From assembly GCA_946185805.1 (NCBI GenBank), contig CAMHKU010000019.1:1-36563 (forward strand): 36,563 nt of DNA. Reading direction: 5' to 3'. Of the stretch, positions 17,721 to 24,562 are shown in pieces (position 1 is the stretch's first letter; each line of letters starts with the position of its first letter). The DNA comes from an uncultured Prevotellaceae bacterium. GTDB lineage: Bacteria > Bacteroidota > Bacteroidia > Bacteroidales > Bacteroidaceae. The notes beneath the pieces are model-generated. The model ran no database searches. It was not told the DNA's origin and saw nothing but the letters and a program-made list of their open reading frames with translations. Made by a program: the position numbers and the translations under genes.

Positions 17721-18809
17721 ATGGAACAAGACAGAAAACCCCGCATAGCCATCACCCACGGCGACACCAACGGTGTAGGCTATGAGCTGATATTCAAAAT
17801 CTTTGAAGACCCCATGATGCTGGAGCTCTGTACGCCCATCATCTACGGTTCGCCCAAGGTGGCCACCTACCACCGCAAGAGCTTAGACCTGCAGACGCAG
17901 TTTACCATTATCAGCCAGGCTGACGAGGCCAAGGATAACCGCCTGAACCTGCTGACAACCTTCGACGAGGAAATTAAGGTAGAGATAGGCCAGCCCTCCG
18001 ACGAGGCTACCGACGCTGCCCGCAAAGCCTTGAAGCGCGCCATCGTAGACGTGCAGCAGGGGCTGGCCGACGTGCTGGTGATGGCCCCCGACACGCTGCC
18101 CGACTTCCTGTCGAAGGAGCCTGAGGTGCTGCGCGTCAGAATGGCCGATGAGCTGCGTGTAGCCCTGATGACTAATCTGCTGGCTATCAAGGATGTACCT
18201 GAAGCCATCACGATGCAGCGCATCGTGGAGAAAGTCAAAATCCTGCATACCTGCCTGCGTCGCGACCTGCGTATCTCCAGTCCGCGGATAGCACTGCTGG
18301 CCCTTAACCCGCCCGCCGACAACGAGAGCGAACCGTGGGGCGAGGAAGAGAAAGAGGCTATTGTCCCCGCCATCGATGCACTGACGGAAATGGGTATTCA
18401 GGCCTTTGGCCCCTACGCCTCCGACGCTTTTGTGGGCAACAACGACTATCAGAAGTTCGACGCCGTGTTGGCCATGTATCACGACCAAGGCATGGCACTG
18501 CTGAAGAGCGTAGCTCAGGGCGATGCCGTGAGTCTGGCAACGGGCATGCCCTTCGTGTGTACCAGCCCAGAGACGAGCGTTGGCTTTGACATTGCCGGCA
18601 AGGGCATTGCCGACGAGTCGGCCCTCAGACAGGCTGTCTATCTGGGCATAGACGTATGGCGCAACCGCCGGAATTATGACGAGCCGATGGCGAATCCGCT
18701 TCCTAAATTATATAAGGAGAAGCGCGACGACAGCGAGAAGGTGAGATTTACTATTCCCAAGGCCAAGATCGACAAGGGTGAGAAGGTCGAGAAGGATAAA
18801 AAAGAATAA
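17721..18809 (+). CDS. PdxA-like protein with degenerate active site
   Basis: The 362-residue product is clearly homologous to 4-hydroxythreonine-4-phosphate dehydrogenase: ITHGDTNGVGYELI at the start, IIYGSPKVATYHRK, ADELRVAL, FDAVLAMYHDQG, FDIAGKG. Measured by eye against E. coli PdxA, the ligands H166 and H211 are replaced (L153, P198) and only H266 is kept (H254). The segment carrying the substrate-binding H136-T137 is deleted or unrecognisable, N283 is S271 and R292 is C280; K274 is kept (K262). PdxA works in vitamin B6 synthesis, but this protein probably cannot do that reaction as a metal-dependent dehydrogenase. The tail from about 335 is highly charged and Lys-rich. The frame is intact, so this is not a simple pseudogene. 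The 9-bp array separates it from rlmN. Confidence 0.85.
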   Translation: MEQDRKPRIAITHGDTNGVGYELIFKIFEDPMMLELCTPIIYGSPKVATYHRKSLDLQTQFTIISQADEAKDNRLNLLTTFDEEIKVEIGQPSDEATDAARKALKRAIVDVQQGLADVLVMAPDTLPDFLSKEPEVLRVRMADELRVALMTNLLAIKDVPEAITMQRIVEKVKILHTCLRRDLRISSPRIALLALNPPADNESEPWGEEEKEAIVPAIDALTEMGIQAFGPYASDAFVGNNDYQKFDAVLAMYHDQGMALLKSVAQGDAVSLATGMPFVCTSPETSVGFDIAGKGIADESALRQAVYLGIDVWRNRRNYDEPMANPLPKLYKEKRDDSEKVRFTIPKAKIDKGEKVEKDKKE

Positions 18810-18848
18810 AAAGACAGTCAAAATTGCAGACATTTCAATAATTATACG

Positions 18849-18856
18849 TAACTTTG
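18849..18856 (+). promoter_or_regulatory. -7 element immediately before the sigma-54 activator gene
   Basis: TAACTTTG matches TAnnTTTG exactly but ends only 8 bases before ATG 18865, so a normal start would give a nearly leaderless mRNA. A weak ATTG lies 22 bases upstream. Confidence 0.5.
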
Positions 18857-18864
18857 GCGGCTAA

Positions 18865-20580
18865 ATGAAAAGTTCAGAGCTACAAGACATCAAGCAGCGG
18901 TACAATATCGTCGGCAATTCCGACATGTTGAACCACGTGTTGGACGTCGCCCTTCAGGTGGCGCCCACCGACTTGAGCGTGCTCATCATCGGCGAGAGCG
19001 GCGTGGGTAAGGAGATTATACCGCGGGTCATCCATGACAACTCTCCGCGGCGCCGCGAGAAGTATTTTGCCATCAACTGCGGATCCATACCCGAGGGCAC
19101 CATCGATTCCGAACTCTTCGGGCATGTCAAGGGGTCGTATACCGGCGCCATCAACGACTCGCCCGGATACTTTGGCATTGCCAACAAGGGTACGCTGTTT
19201 CTCGACGAGGTGGGCGAACTGCCGATGGCCACGCAGGCCCGGCTGCTGCGCGTGCTCGAAACGGGCGAGTATATACCCGTTGGCGGCACGGAGATTAAGA
19301 AGACCGACGTGCGCATAGTGGCAGCCACCAACGTTAACATCCGCCAGGCTATCAGCGAGGGGCGGTTCCGCGAAGACCTCTACTACCGCCTGAACTCCAT
19401 TCCCATCCAGATGCCGCCCCTGCGTGAGCGCGGCGAGGACGTGGTGCTGCTGTTCCGGCTCTTTGCCATGCAGATGGCCGAAAAGTATAAGATGGACCGC
19501 GTGGTGCTCACTGACGAGGCCAAGCAGATGCTCATGCGCTACAAATGGCCGGGCAACGTGCGCCAGCTGAAGAATATCACCGAGCAGATTTCCGTGCTCA
19601 GCAAGGAGCGCACCATCACGCCCGAGGTGCTGGCGAAGTTTATACCTCAGGACCGCGAAAGCACCCAGCTGGCCACCATTCCCCGCGATGGCGGCGACCA
19701 CTCCTTTGAAAGCGAGCGCGAGATACTCTACAAGATACTCTTTGAGCTCCGCGGCAATGTCAACGACATGCGCCGGGAGATGGGCGACCTGAAAAAACGG
19801 CTCGAAGAGGTGCAGTCCTCGCCGCACGCCGCGTCACAGCTGGCGCCCATCAATCCCATCAGCCCCATCAGTCCGTCGATAGGCACCATAGCTCCTCTCG
19901 AAGCTGCCGAAGAGGCCATTGCCGAAGAATACGTGGAGCCCGAGAAAGAACCCGAGAACCTCAACCTTAACGACCTCAGCAAGCAGATGTTGGAAAAAGC
20001 TCTCGAACGCAACAACGGCAACCGCAAGAAAGCCGCTCAGGAACTCGGCATCAGCGACCGCACCCTCTACCGCCGTCTGAAGCAGTATGGGCTGATGATT
20101 TTAGCGTGCCTGATGCTCGTGTCATGCTCTATCAGCTATAAGTTCAATCAAGCGAGTATAGACTATACCAAGACCAAGACGATACAGATAGCCGACTTCC
20201 CCGTGCGCTCCAGCTATGTATGGGCGCCGATGGGCAGCATCTTCAACAACGCGCTGAAGGATCAGTTTGTCAACCATACAAAGCTCATGGAGGTAAAACG
20301 TAATGGCGACCTGAAGATAGAAGGCGAGATTATACGTTATGAGCAGCGCAACAAATCAGTATCGAGCGAGGGCTATTCTGCTATGACGGAGCTCTCTCTG
20401 ACCGTCAACGTGCGCTTTACCAATAATGCCAACCACGAAGAAGACTTTGAGCGGCAGTTTACAGCTCAGCAGTCGTACGACACCTCGCTCTCGCTCGGTG
20501 CCGTGCAAGAGGAGTTGGTAACGAAGATGGCTACGGAAATCGTTGACCAGATCTTCAATGCTACAGTGGCTAACTGGTAG
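18865..20580 (+). CDS. Sigma-54 activator (AAA+, Fis-type HTH) in frame with LptE
   Basis: Residues 1-410 form a sigma-54-dependent activator without an N-terminal receiver or sensor domain: Walker A GESGVGKE (43-50), the sigma-54 contact loop GSYTGA (90-95, a variant of GAFTGA), Walker B GTLFLDEVGELP (109-120), the arginine-finger region REDLYYRLN, and WPGNVRQLKN. An acidic linker and a Fis-type helix-turn-helix follow (NRKKAAQELGISDRTLYRRL, ending at residue 409). Such proteins open promoters held by RpoN. No stop codon separates this from an LptE-like lipoprotein sequence (residues 411-571), giving a 571-residue frame. In relatives, as I recall, these are two separate genes. Translation may restart at ATG 20095; otherwise a genuine fusion is made. 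Confidence 0.85.
   Translation: MKSSELQDIKQRYNIVGNSDMLNHVLDVALQVAPTDLSVLIIGESGVGKEIIPRVIHDNSPRRREKYFAINCGSIPEGTIDSELFGHVKGSYTGAINDSPGYFGIANKGTLFLDEVGELPMATQARLLRVLETGEYIPVGGTEIKKTDVRIVAATNVNIRQAISEGRFREDLYYRLNSIPIQMPPLRERGEDVVLLFRLFAMQMAEKYKMDRVVLTDEAKQMLMRYKWPGNVRQLKNITEQISVLSKERTITPEVLAKFIPQDRESTQLATIPRDGGDHSFESEREILYKILFELRGNVNDMRREMGDLKKRLEEVQSSPHAASQLAPINPISPISPSIGTIAPLEAAEEAIAEEYVEPEKEPENLNLNDLSKQMLEKALERNNGNRKKAAQELGISDRTLYRRLKQYGLMILACLMLVSCSISYKFNQASIDYTKTKTIQIADFPVRSSYVWAPMGSIFNNALKDQFVNHTKLMEVKRNGDLKIEGEIIRYEQRNKSVSSEGYSAMTELSLTVNVRFTNNANHEEDFERQFTAQQSYDTSLSLGAVQEELVTKMATEIVDQIFNATVANW
20095..20580 (+). CDS. lptE: LptE-like LPS-assembly lipoprotein (in-frame 3' part of preceding ORF)
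   Basis: If translated from the internal ATG at 20095 this is a 161-residue lipoprotein with a short signal (MILACLMLVSC, lipobox LVSC). The mature part matches the Bacteroidetes LptE family (SISYKFNQASIDY, then TKTIQIADFP, a WAPMGSIFNNALKD block, and KIEGEIIRYEQ). LptE plugs and assists the LptD outer-membrane channel that inserts lipopolysaccharide. The signal has no positive n-region of its own; the residues just before it (YRRLKQYG) belong to the upstream HTH and would supply the charge. Whether LptE is made separately cannot be decided from sequence. Confidence 0.7.
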   Translation: MILACLMLVSCSISYKFNQASIDYTKTKTIQIADFPVRSSYVWAPMGSIFNNALKDQFVNHTKLMEVKRNGDLKIEGEIIRYEQRNKSVSSEGYSAMTELSLTVNVRFTNNANHEEDFERQFTAQQSYDTSLSLGAVQEELVTKMATEIVDQIFNATVANW

Positions 20581-20597
20581 GCGGGCTGCGCCCTAGC

Positions 20598-20618
20598 GAA
20601 GATTGAAGATTGAAGATT
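20598..20618. repeat. GAAGATT heptamer repeat after lptE
   Basis: Three exact GAAGATT units plus a partial fourth sit 17 bases after the TAG stop and before the next gene. The same heptamer, reverse complemented, builds the array at 31600-31676. Confidence 0.85.
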
Positions 20619-20631
20619 GAAAAGTGAGGAA

Positions 20632-21393
20632 ATGGAGATAACAGAACTGATTAACCATCCTGAGCGAATGGATCGCGACACACTCTATGAGTTGCGCTCC
20701 TTGTTGGCATTGTATCCCTATTTCCAGACCGCACGGCTACTGATGCTTCAGAACCTGTATTTGCTCCACGACCCGACGTTCGATCAGGAGCTGCGTCGTG
20801 CCGCCATCTATATCACCGACCGTCGCGTGTTGTTCCAAATGATAGAGGCCGCCCACTATCGATTGCGTACTCCCGGCGTGCAAGCTCATAAGGCCAATGA
20901 TGAAGGGGAGCGGAAGAACCGGACACTTTCGCTGATTGACAACTTCCTGGGCAGCATTCCTAAAGACGAGGAAACCGGCACTGCGGACAAACCTAAGCGC
21001 AAGCCTACGCCAGCCGACGCCGCTGTCGACTACGTGGCTTATCTGCTGGAGAGCGAAACCGACGAAGACTCTACCGAAGACGTCCCTCAACTCATAGGTC
21101 AGAACCTGATAGATTCGTTCATAAATAATGACAAAGGGAAGATAGTTCTGAGCGAGACACCAGAGTTTACACCCGAGGTGGCAAAAGAGAGTGACAATGA
21201 GGAAAAAGAGCCGGAAGAAGGCTATTTTACCGAGACTTTGGCCCGAATATACATCAAACAAGGCAGATATTCGAAGGCTCTTGAAATAATTCGGCGATTA
21301 AGTTTGCAATATCCGAAAAAAAATGCTTACTTTGCAGACCAAATACGCTTCTTAGAGAAACTGATTATAAATAACAATAAAAATAAAAGGTAA
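20632..21393 (+). CDS. Conserved TPR-like protein between lptE and secG
   Basis: The product is about 253 residues, starting at ATG 20632 with an AGGA just upstream (an in-frame TTG at 20617 lies in the repeat and is less likely). It has no signal peptide. The N-terminal half is helical (TLYELRSLLALYPYFQTARL). The middle is acidic and low in complexity. The C-terminus has one TPR-like helix pair (TETLARIYIKQGRYSKALEI, then LSLQYPKKNAYFADQI). I recall proteins of this type beside lptE and secG in other Bacteroidetes, but know no assigned function. Confidence 0.8.
   Translation: MEITELINHPERMDRDTLYELRSLLALYPYFQTARLLMLQNLYLLHDPTFDQELRRAAIYITDRRVLFQMIEAAHYRLRTPGVQAHKANDEGERKNRTLSLIDNFLGSIPKDEETGTADKPKRKPTPADAAVDYVAYLLESETDEDSTEDVPQLIGQNLIDSFINNDKGKIVLSETPEFTPEVAKESDNEEKEPEEGYFTETLARIYIKQGRYSKALEIIRRLSLQYPKKNAYFADQIRFLEKLIINNNKNKR
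21303..21334 (+). promoter_or_regulatory. Possible secG promoter inside the upstream gene
   Basis: TTTG (21303-21306), a 20-base spacer and TTACTTTG (21327-21334, one mismatch to TAnnTTTG) give the Bacteroidetes promoter geometry within the end of the TPR-like gene. The leader to secG would be about 58 bases. Confidence 0.35.
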
Positions 21394-21398
21394 AAAAA

Positions 21399-21779
21399 AT
21401 GTACACGTTATTAGTTATCCTTATCGTGATTGCAGCCGTGCTGATGATTGGCATCGTGCTTATCCAAGAGTCTAAGGGTGGAGGTTTGGCCTCCAACTTT
21501 TCTTCTTACAACCAGTTTGGCGGTGTGCGCAAGACCACTGATTTTATTGAGAAGACCACGTGGGGCCTGGCAGTGGCCATGGTTGTCATCAGCATCGCCT
21601 GTGCCTATGTTGCTCCCCAGGCCGCTACCGAGGGCTCGGTGATGGAGGGTATTGAGAACCCCGTTACCAATCCTAACAATATGCCTGGCTTCGGCGCCAG
21701 CCAGCAGAAAGAGGCTGCTCCCGCCGCCGAGGCTCCTGCGCAGCAGGCACCTGCCGCTCCTGCCCAGCCCGCAAAATAA
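21399..21779 (+). CDS. secG: Preprotein translocase subunit SecG
   Basis: The 126-residue protein has two transmembrane helices (about 2-22 and 54-72) with the SecG-typical loop QESKGGGLASNFSS and FGGVRKTTDFIEKTTW between them. SecG joins SecY and SecE in the inner-membrane translocon and aids SecA-driven export. The C-terminal 40 residues are an Ala-Pro-Gln-rich low-complexity tail, common in Bacteroidetes SecG. It is the last gene of this run and is followed by two terminator hairpins. Confidence 0.93.
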   Translation: MYTLLVILIVIAAVLMIGIVLIQESKGGGLASNFSSYNQFGGVRKTTDFIEKTTWGLAVAMVVISIACAYVAPQAATEGSVMEGIENPVTNPNNMPGFGASQQKEAAPAAEAPAQQAPAAPAQPAK

Positions 21780-21785
21780 ATGTTT

Positions 21786-21808
21786 AGGAACGCGCGTTCC
21801 TAATTTTT
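21786..21808 (+). terminator. secG terminator 1
   Basis: A perfect 16-base palindrome (AGGAACGC/GCGTTCCT) starts 6 bases after the secG stop and is followed by AATTTTT, a compact intrinsic terminator. Confidence 0.75.
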
Positions 21809-21825
21809 ATACACTATTGTTTGAG

Positions 21826-21880
21826 GGTGTGTCAAAATGATGTTTTCGCTAAAGCGTCATTTTTGACACACCTTCTTTTT
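21826..21880 (+). terminator. secG terminator 2
   Basis: The arms 21826-21840 (GGTGTGTCAAAATGA) and 21858-21872 pair with a one-base bulge, and a TTCTTTTT run follows. Its left arm shares GTGTGTCAAAAT with the terminator at 26384. Confidence 0.75.
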
Positions 21881-22299
21881 GCCATAGATAAAGAACAATA
21901 GGTGACACCTCTTACACCTGTCACTTAACTTGCTGATAGTCAGTGACTATTTTCTGCCGTTTGATAGCACCTGAGGTGACACCTGAGGTAGCACCTGTGC
22001 AGAAAACAATTAGAAAGAATTAGCAATTCAAGTTTCGCATTCGCTCAACTTTCGGAGTTAGAAGGAGTTAGAAGGAGTTATCGGCCTTTGGCCTCATGTA
22101 GTCAGAAGTCATTAGTCTGCTCTCTACAAGCTTCAGAGGTTATTGTCGTTGATAGTCATTTGACTTCTAACTCCTTCTAGCTCCCTCCGACTCCTTCTAA
22201 CTCCTTCAACTTGAGAAAGTTGAATTAGCAATTCTATGTTGTCTTGGCAGGCACGCGCAACTTGCATAAATATACATTCAAAACAGCGCACGTTTTTAA

Positions 22300-22360
22300 A
22301 AAAACAGCGTGCGTTTCTGAAAAAACGGCCGTCGTTTTTTCAGAAACGCGCGCCGTTTTT
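22300..22360. other. 28-bp-stem hairpin
   Basis: The 17-base core arms 22311-22327 and 22333-22349 (GCGTTTCTGAAAAAACG and its complement) are perfect around a 5-base loop. Pairing extends outward by 11 more positions to 22300/22360 with one G-T wobble and one A-C mismatch. Upstream, GCGCACGTTTTT (near 22286) can pair with the left arm instead, so two alternative folds exist. Confidence 0.8.
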
Positions 22361-22458
22361 GTAGATAGTCCGTTTTCTTTACGAAATAGTGCTTTTGACT
22401 GTATAAATATTCAGTATGTGCATATTTATGCAAAATGACTCTCCATTAGTCTGACCTT

Positions 22459-22506
22459 AAGTGTGACTTCAGGTGTGACCATAGGTGTGACTTCAGGTGT
22501 GACCAA
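22459..22506. repeat. Four 12-bp repeats
   Basis: Four adjacent 12-bp units alternate AGGTGTGACTTC-type and AGGTGTGACCAT-type sequences. They overlap the right outer arm of the inverted-repeat element and could be an array of protein-binding sites. Confidence 0.75.
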
Positions 22507-22568
22507 CCGACAGAAAATAGCCGTTGATTATCAGTGAATTAAGTTTCAGGTGTAAGAGGTGTTACACC

Positions 22569-22867
22569 ATTGACTATTTACCATTTACTATTTTGCCCCC
22601 TGCCCAACATCCGCGTTTATCATTTACAGAAGTTTCGGATGTATATTTTAAACGCAGAGACACAGAGAGAGAAGAGTTTTTATGCGACATTGCGAGTCAA
22701 GCTAAAGCATTTTTAGGAGGTCGCAGAGAGGCTGCGCTGTACTCAGCGTACTCATAGATTACTATTTGTAGCACTTTTCCCATAGCGCCTGCGTTTCTCA
22801 TTTCTCATTTATCCTTTATCTTTAGAGCGCAGCTCGCACTTAGGATTCCCCTTGGTGGCACCAAAAG
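22569..22867. other. Non-coding stretch with relic-like sequence
   Basis: I see no gene here. The stretch holds an 'AACGCAGAGACACAGAG' segment and a small hairpin (CGCTG-tact-CAGCG near 22736), and it ends with a 13-base palindrome TTGGTG-G-CACCAA (22852-22864). The palindrome sits directly upstream of the -33 position of the next promoter and could be an operator. Its short open frames are not convincing genes. Confidence 0.4.
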
Positions 22868-22899
22868 CTTGCGTGTACCGAAAAAAGATTTTACCTTTG
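22868..22899 (+). promoter_or_regulatory. Promoter of candidate RNA
   Basis: CTTG (22868-22871, one mismatch to TTTG), a 20-base spacer, and TACCTTTG (22892-22899, exact TAnnTTTG). There is no plausible start codon with a good frame soon after it, which is why an RNA is suspected. Confidence 0.55.
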
Positions 22900-22901
22900 C
22901 A

Positions 22902-23105
22902 GCCGTCAAACCGTGAGTGGACTGACGCGAACGCTGGCCCCGATGGTCAGGATGAATTTGTGCGCACTCCGTTGGTTTGTAGGTCGCGAGCATGCTCCCA
23001 CCGAACGTTGTCTGTACATACTGTTACTCGACTGCCTCGTACCTTAATCTTGGCGCAGAACAGATGGCAACGCATTACCCGGCTCCCGGCAACGGCAGCC
23101 ACGGC
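22902..23105 (+). ncRNA. Candidate structured RNA or leader (unidentified)
   Basis: About 200 bases, more GC-rich than the flanks, follow a good promoter. Pairings seen by eye: GCCGT (22902-22906) with ACGGC (23101-23105) as a closing helix; GAGTG (22915-22919) with CACTC (22965-22969); CTGAC (22922-22926) with GTCAG (22946-22950); CGTT (22970-22973) with AACG (23004-23007) enclosing GAGCATGCTC; GGCT (23081-23084) with AGCC (23097-23100). It does not look like a tRNA, and I could not match it to 6S, tmRNA, RNase P or SRP RNA. The true ends are unknown. Confidence 0.3.
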
Positions 23106-23166
23106 GCTCTTTGACAATTGGAAAAACATCTTTTTGACACCTTTTGCCACTTTTTTGCTTACTTTA

Positions 23167-23198
23167 TTTGGTAGAACCCCAGAAAAGTATTACTTTTG
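23167..23198 (+). promoter_or_regulatory. Promoter of the first paaK gene
   Basis: TTTG (23167-23170), exactly 20 bases, then TACTTTTG (23191-23198): a perfect match to the Bacteroidetes consensus. The leader to ATG 23246 is about 40 bases. Confidence 0.75.
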
Positions 23199-23245
23199 CA
23201 GCAAGGGAATCAATATAAAACTAACCAACGTATGAATTAACAACA

Positions 23246-24553
23246 ATGATTTGGAATCCTAACAAAGAGTGCATGAGCCGCGACGAGATGAGCGCGCTCC
23301 AAGGCAAACGCCTGCACAAGATTGTGGAGTACGTCTACCACAACGTTCCCTTTTACCGTCACAAACTGCAAGAACTGGACATCCGCCCCGACGACATCCA
23401 GACTATCGAGGACATCACTAAGCTGCCCTTCACGACGAAGAAAGACCTGCGTGACAACTATCCCTTCGGTCTGCAGGCCGCCCCTCAGAGCGAGATTATC
23501 CGTATCCATGCCTCCAGCGGCACTACGGGCAACCCCACCATCGTGGGCTACACCCGCAAGGACATCGGCGTGTGGAGCGAGTGTATGGCCCGCTGTCTGA
23601 CGGCCTACGGCATCACCCGCGACGACACCTTCTCCGTCAGCTATGGCTACGGCCTGTTTACCGGCGGACTGGGCGCACACTATGGCGTGGAGCATATCGG
23701 TGCCAGCGTGGTGCCTGCCTCTACGGGCAACACCGAGAAGCATCTCAAGCTGATACGCGACCTCGGCGTGACGGGTATCGCCTGTACGCCCAGCTACGCT
23801 CTCTATCTGGCAGAGACCATGGACAAGATGGGCATCAGCAAAGACCAGATTAAGCTGCGCGTAGGTGCCTTCGGTGCAGAGCCGTGGACGGAGCAGATGC
23901 GTCAGGAGATTCAGGAGCGCTTAGGCCTGAAGGGTTATAACCTCTACGGCCTGTCGGAGGTGATGGGCCCGTCGGTGAGCTACGAGTGCCAGATGCAGCA
24001 CGGCAGCCATATCTGCGAAGACCATTTCTACCCCGAGATTATCAACCCCACGACCTTGGAGCCGCTGCCCGCCGGCCAGACGGGCGAGCTGGTGTTCACT
24101 ACGCTGACGAAGGAGGGCATGCCCGTCATCCGTTACCGCACGCGCGACCTCTGTTCGCTGCTGCCCGGCACGTGCGACTGTGGCCGCACCTCGGTGCGCA
24201 TGGGTCGCATCGAAGGCCGTAGCGACGACATGCTCATCATCCGCGGTATCAACGTGTTCCCCTCACAGGTGGAGAGCGTCGTGCTGTCGATGCCGGAGTT
24301 TGCGCCGCGCTATATGCTTGTGGTCGACCGCGTGAACAACCTCGACACGCTGCAGGTGCAGGTAGAGCTGCGCCAGGAGTACTTCACCGGCACGTTCGAC
24401 ACGCCCGCTGCCGTCGACGCCTTGGAGAAAAAACTCGCCGGCAAGCTCAAGAGCGTGCTCTCAATAGCTGCCAAGGTGCAGTTGAAGGCACCCAACACCA
24501 TTGAGCGCTCGCAGGGCAAGAGTGCCCACGTCATTGACAAACGTAAACTGTAA
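23246..24553 (+). CDS. paaK: Phenylacetate-CoA ligase (PaaK family), copy 1
   Basis: The 435-residue adenylate-forming enzyme has the ATP loop SSGTTGNPT (about 90-98), LPFTTKKDLRDNYPFG just before it, YGYGLFTGGLGAHYG, GAEPWTEQMR, the aryl-binding YGLSEVMGP, YRTRDLCSLL, and the hinge-type GRSDDMLIIRGINVFP. PaaK proteins form an acyl-AMP and then the CoA thioester of phenylacetate or related aryl acids. In gut anaerobes such ligases often pair with 2-oxoacid oxidoreductases of aromatic amino acid breakdown; none is adjacent here. The next paralogue starts 9 bases after this stop. Confidence 0.9.
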   Translation: MIWNPNKECMSRDEMSALQGKRLHKIVEYVYHNVPFYRHKLQELDIRPDDIQTIEDITKLPFTTKKDLRDNYPFGLQAAPQSEIIRIHASSGTTGNPTIVGYTRKDIGVWSECMARCLTAYGITRDDTFSVSYGYGLFTGGLGAHYGVEHIGASVVPASTGNTEKHLKLIRDLGVTGIACTPSYALYLAETMDKMGISKDQIKLRVGAFGAEPWTEQMRQEIQERLGLKGYNLYGLSEVMGPSVSYECQMQHGSHICEDHFYPEIINPTTLEPLPAGQTGELVFTTLTKEGMPVIRYRTRDLCSLLPGTCDCGRTSVRMGRIEGRSDDMLIIRGINVFPSQVESVVLSMPEFAPRYMLVVDRVNNLDTLQVQVELRQEYFTGTFDTPAAVDALEKKLAGKLKSVLSIAAKVQLKAPNTIERSQGKSAHVIDKRKL

Positions 24554-24562
24554 TATCACACT

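Larger units (their letters stand above)
21901..22568. repeat. Nested inverted-repeat element, about 670 bp
   Basis: The outer arms 21901-21996 and about 22473-22568 are imperfect inverted copies, roughly three quarters identical by eye over about 95 bases (shared ACACCTCTTACACCTG and CTATTTTCTG). Inside them a second inverted pair lies at about 22018-22080 (GGAGTTAGAAGGAGTTA) and 22166-22237 (TAACTCCTTC and related), flanked by AATTAGCAATTC on both sides. A long hairpin lies at 22300-22360. No credible protein is encoded. It could be a non-autonomous mobile element or a structured RNA. Confidence 0.6.

Noticed and set aside
17479..17721. Minus-strand frame rich in Gly-Ala-Ser-Thr
   Set aside because: It is created by the 9-bp array, whose period keeps minus-strand frames open; no start signal or conserved part.
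17721..18809. Calling the pdxA-like gene a decayed pseudogene
   Set aside because: The frame is complete with no stops or frameshifts and the fold motifs are retained; loss is confined to active-site positions.
20617..20631. TTG start for the TPR-like gene
   Set aside because: The TTG falls inside the heptamer repeat; ATG 20632 has an AGGA just upstream.
22244..22438. 64-residue open frame in the gene-free gap
   Set aside because: It runs through the long hairpin and A/T-runs, has no promoter and no family resemblance.
22902..23105. tRNA, 6S RNA or tmRNA in the gap
   Set aside because: No T-loop GTTCGA-type signature, no cloverleaf and no tag-peptide region were found.
22852..23235. 127-residue plus-strand frame overlapping the candidate RNA
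   Set aside because: Its start lies upstream of the promoter -7 element, the composition is unlike its neighbours, and no domain is visible; minus-strand frames at 22805-22993 and 22947-23150 are equally weak.
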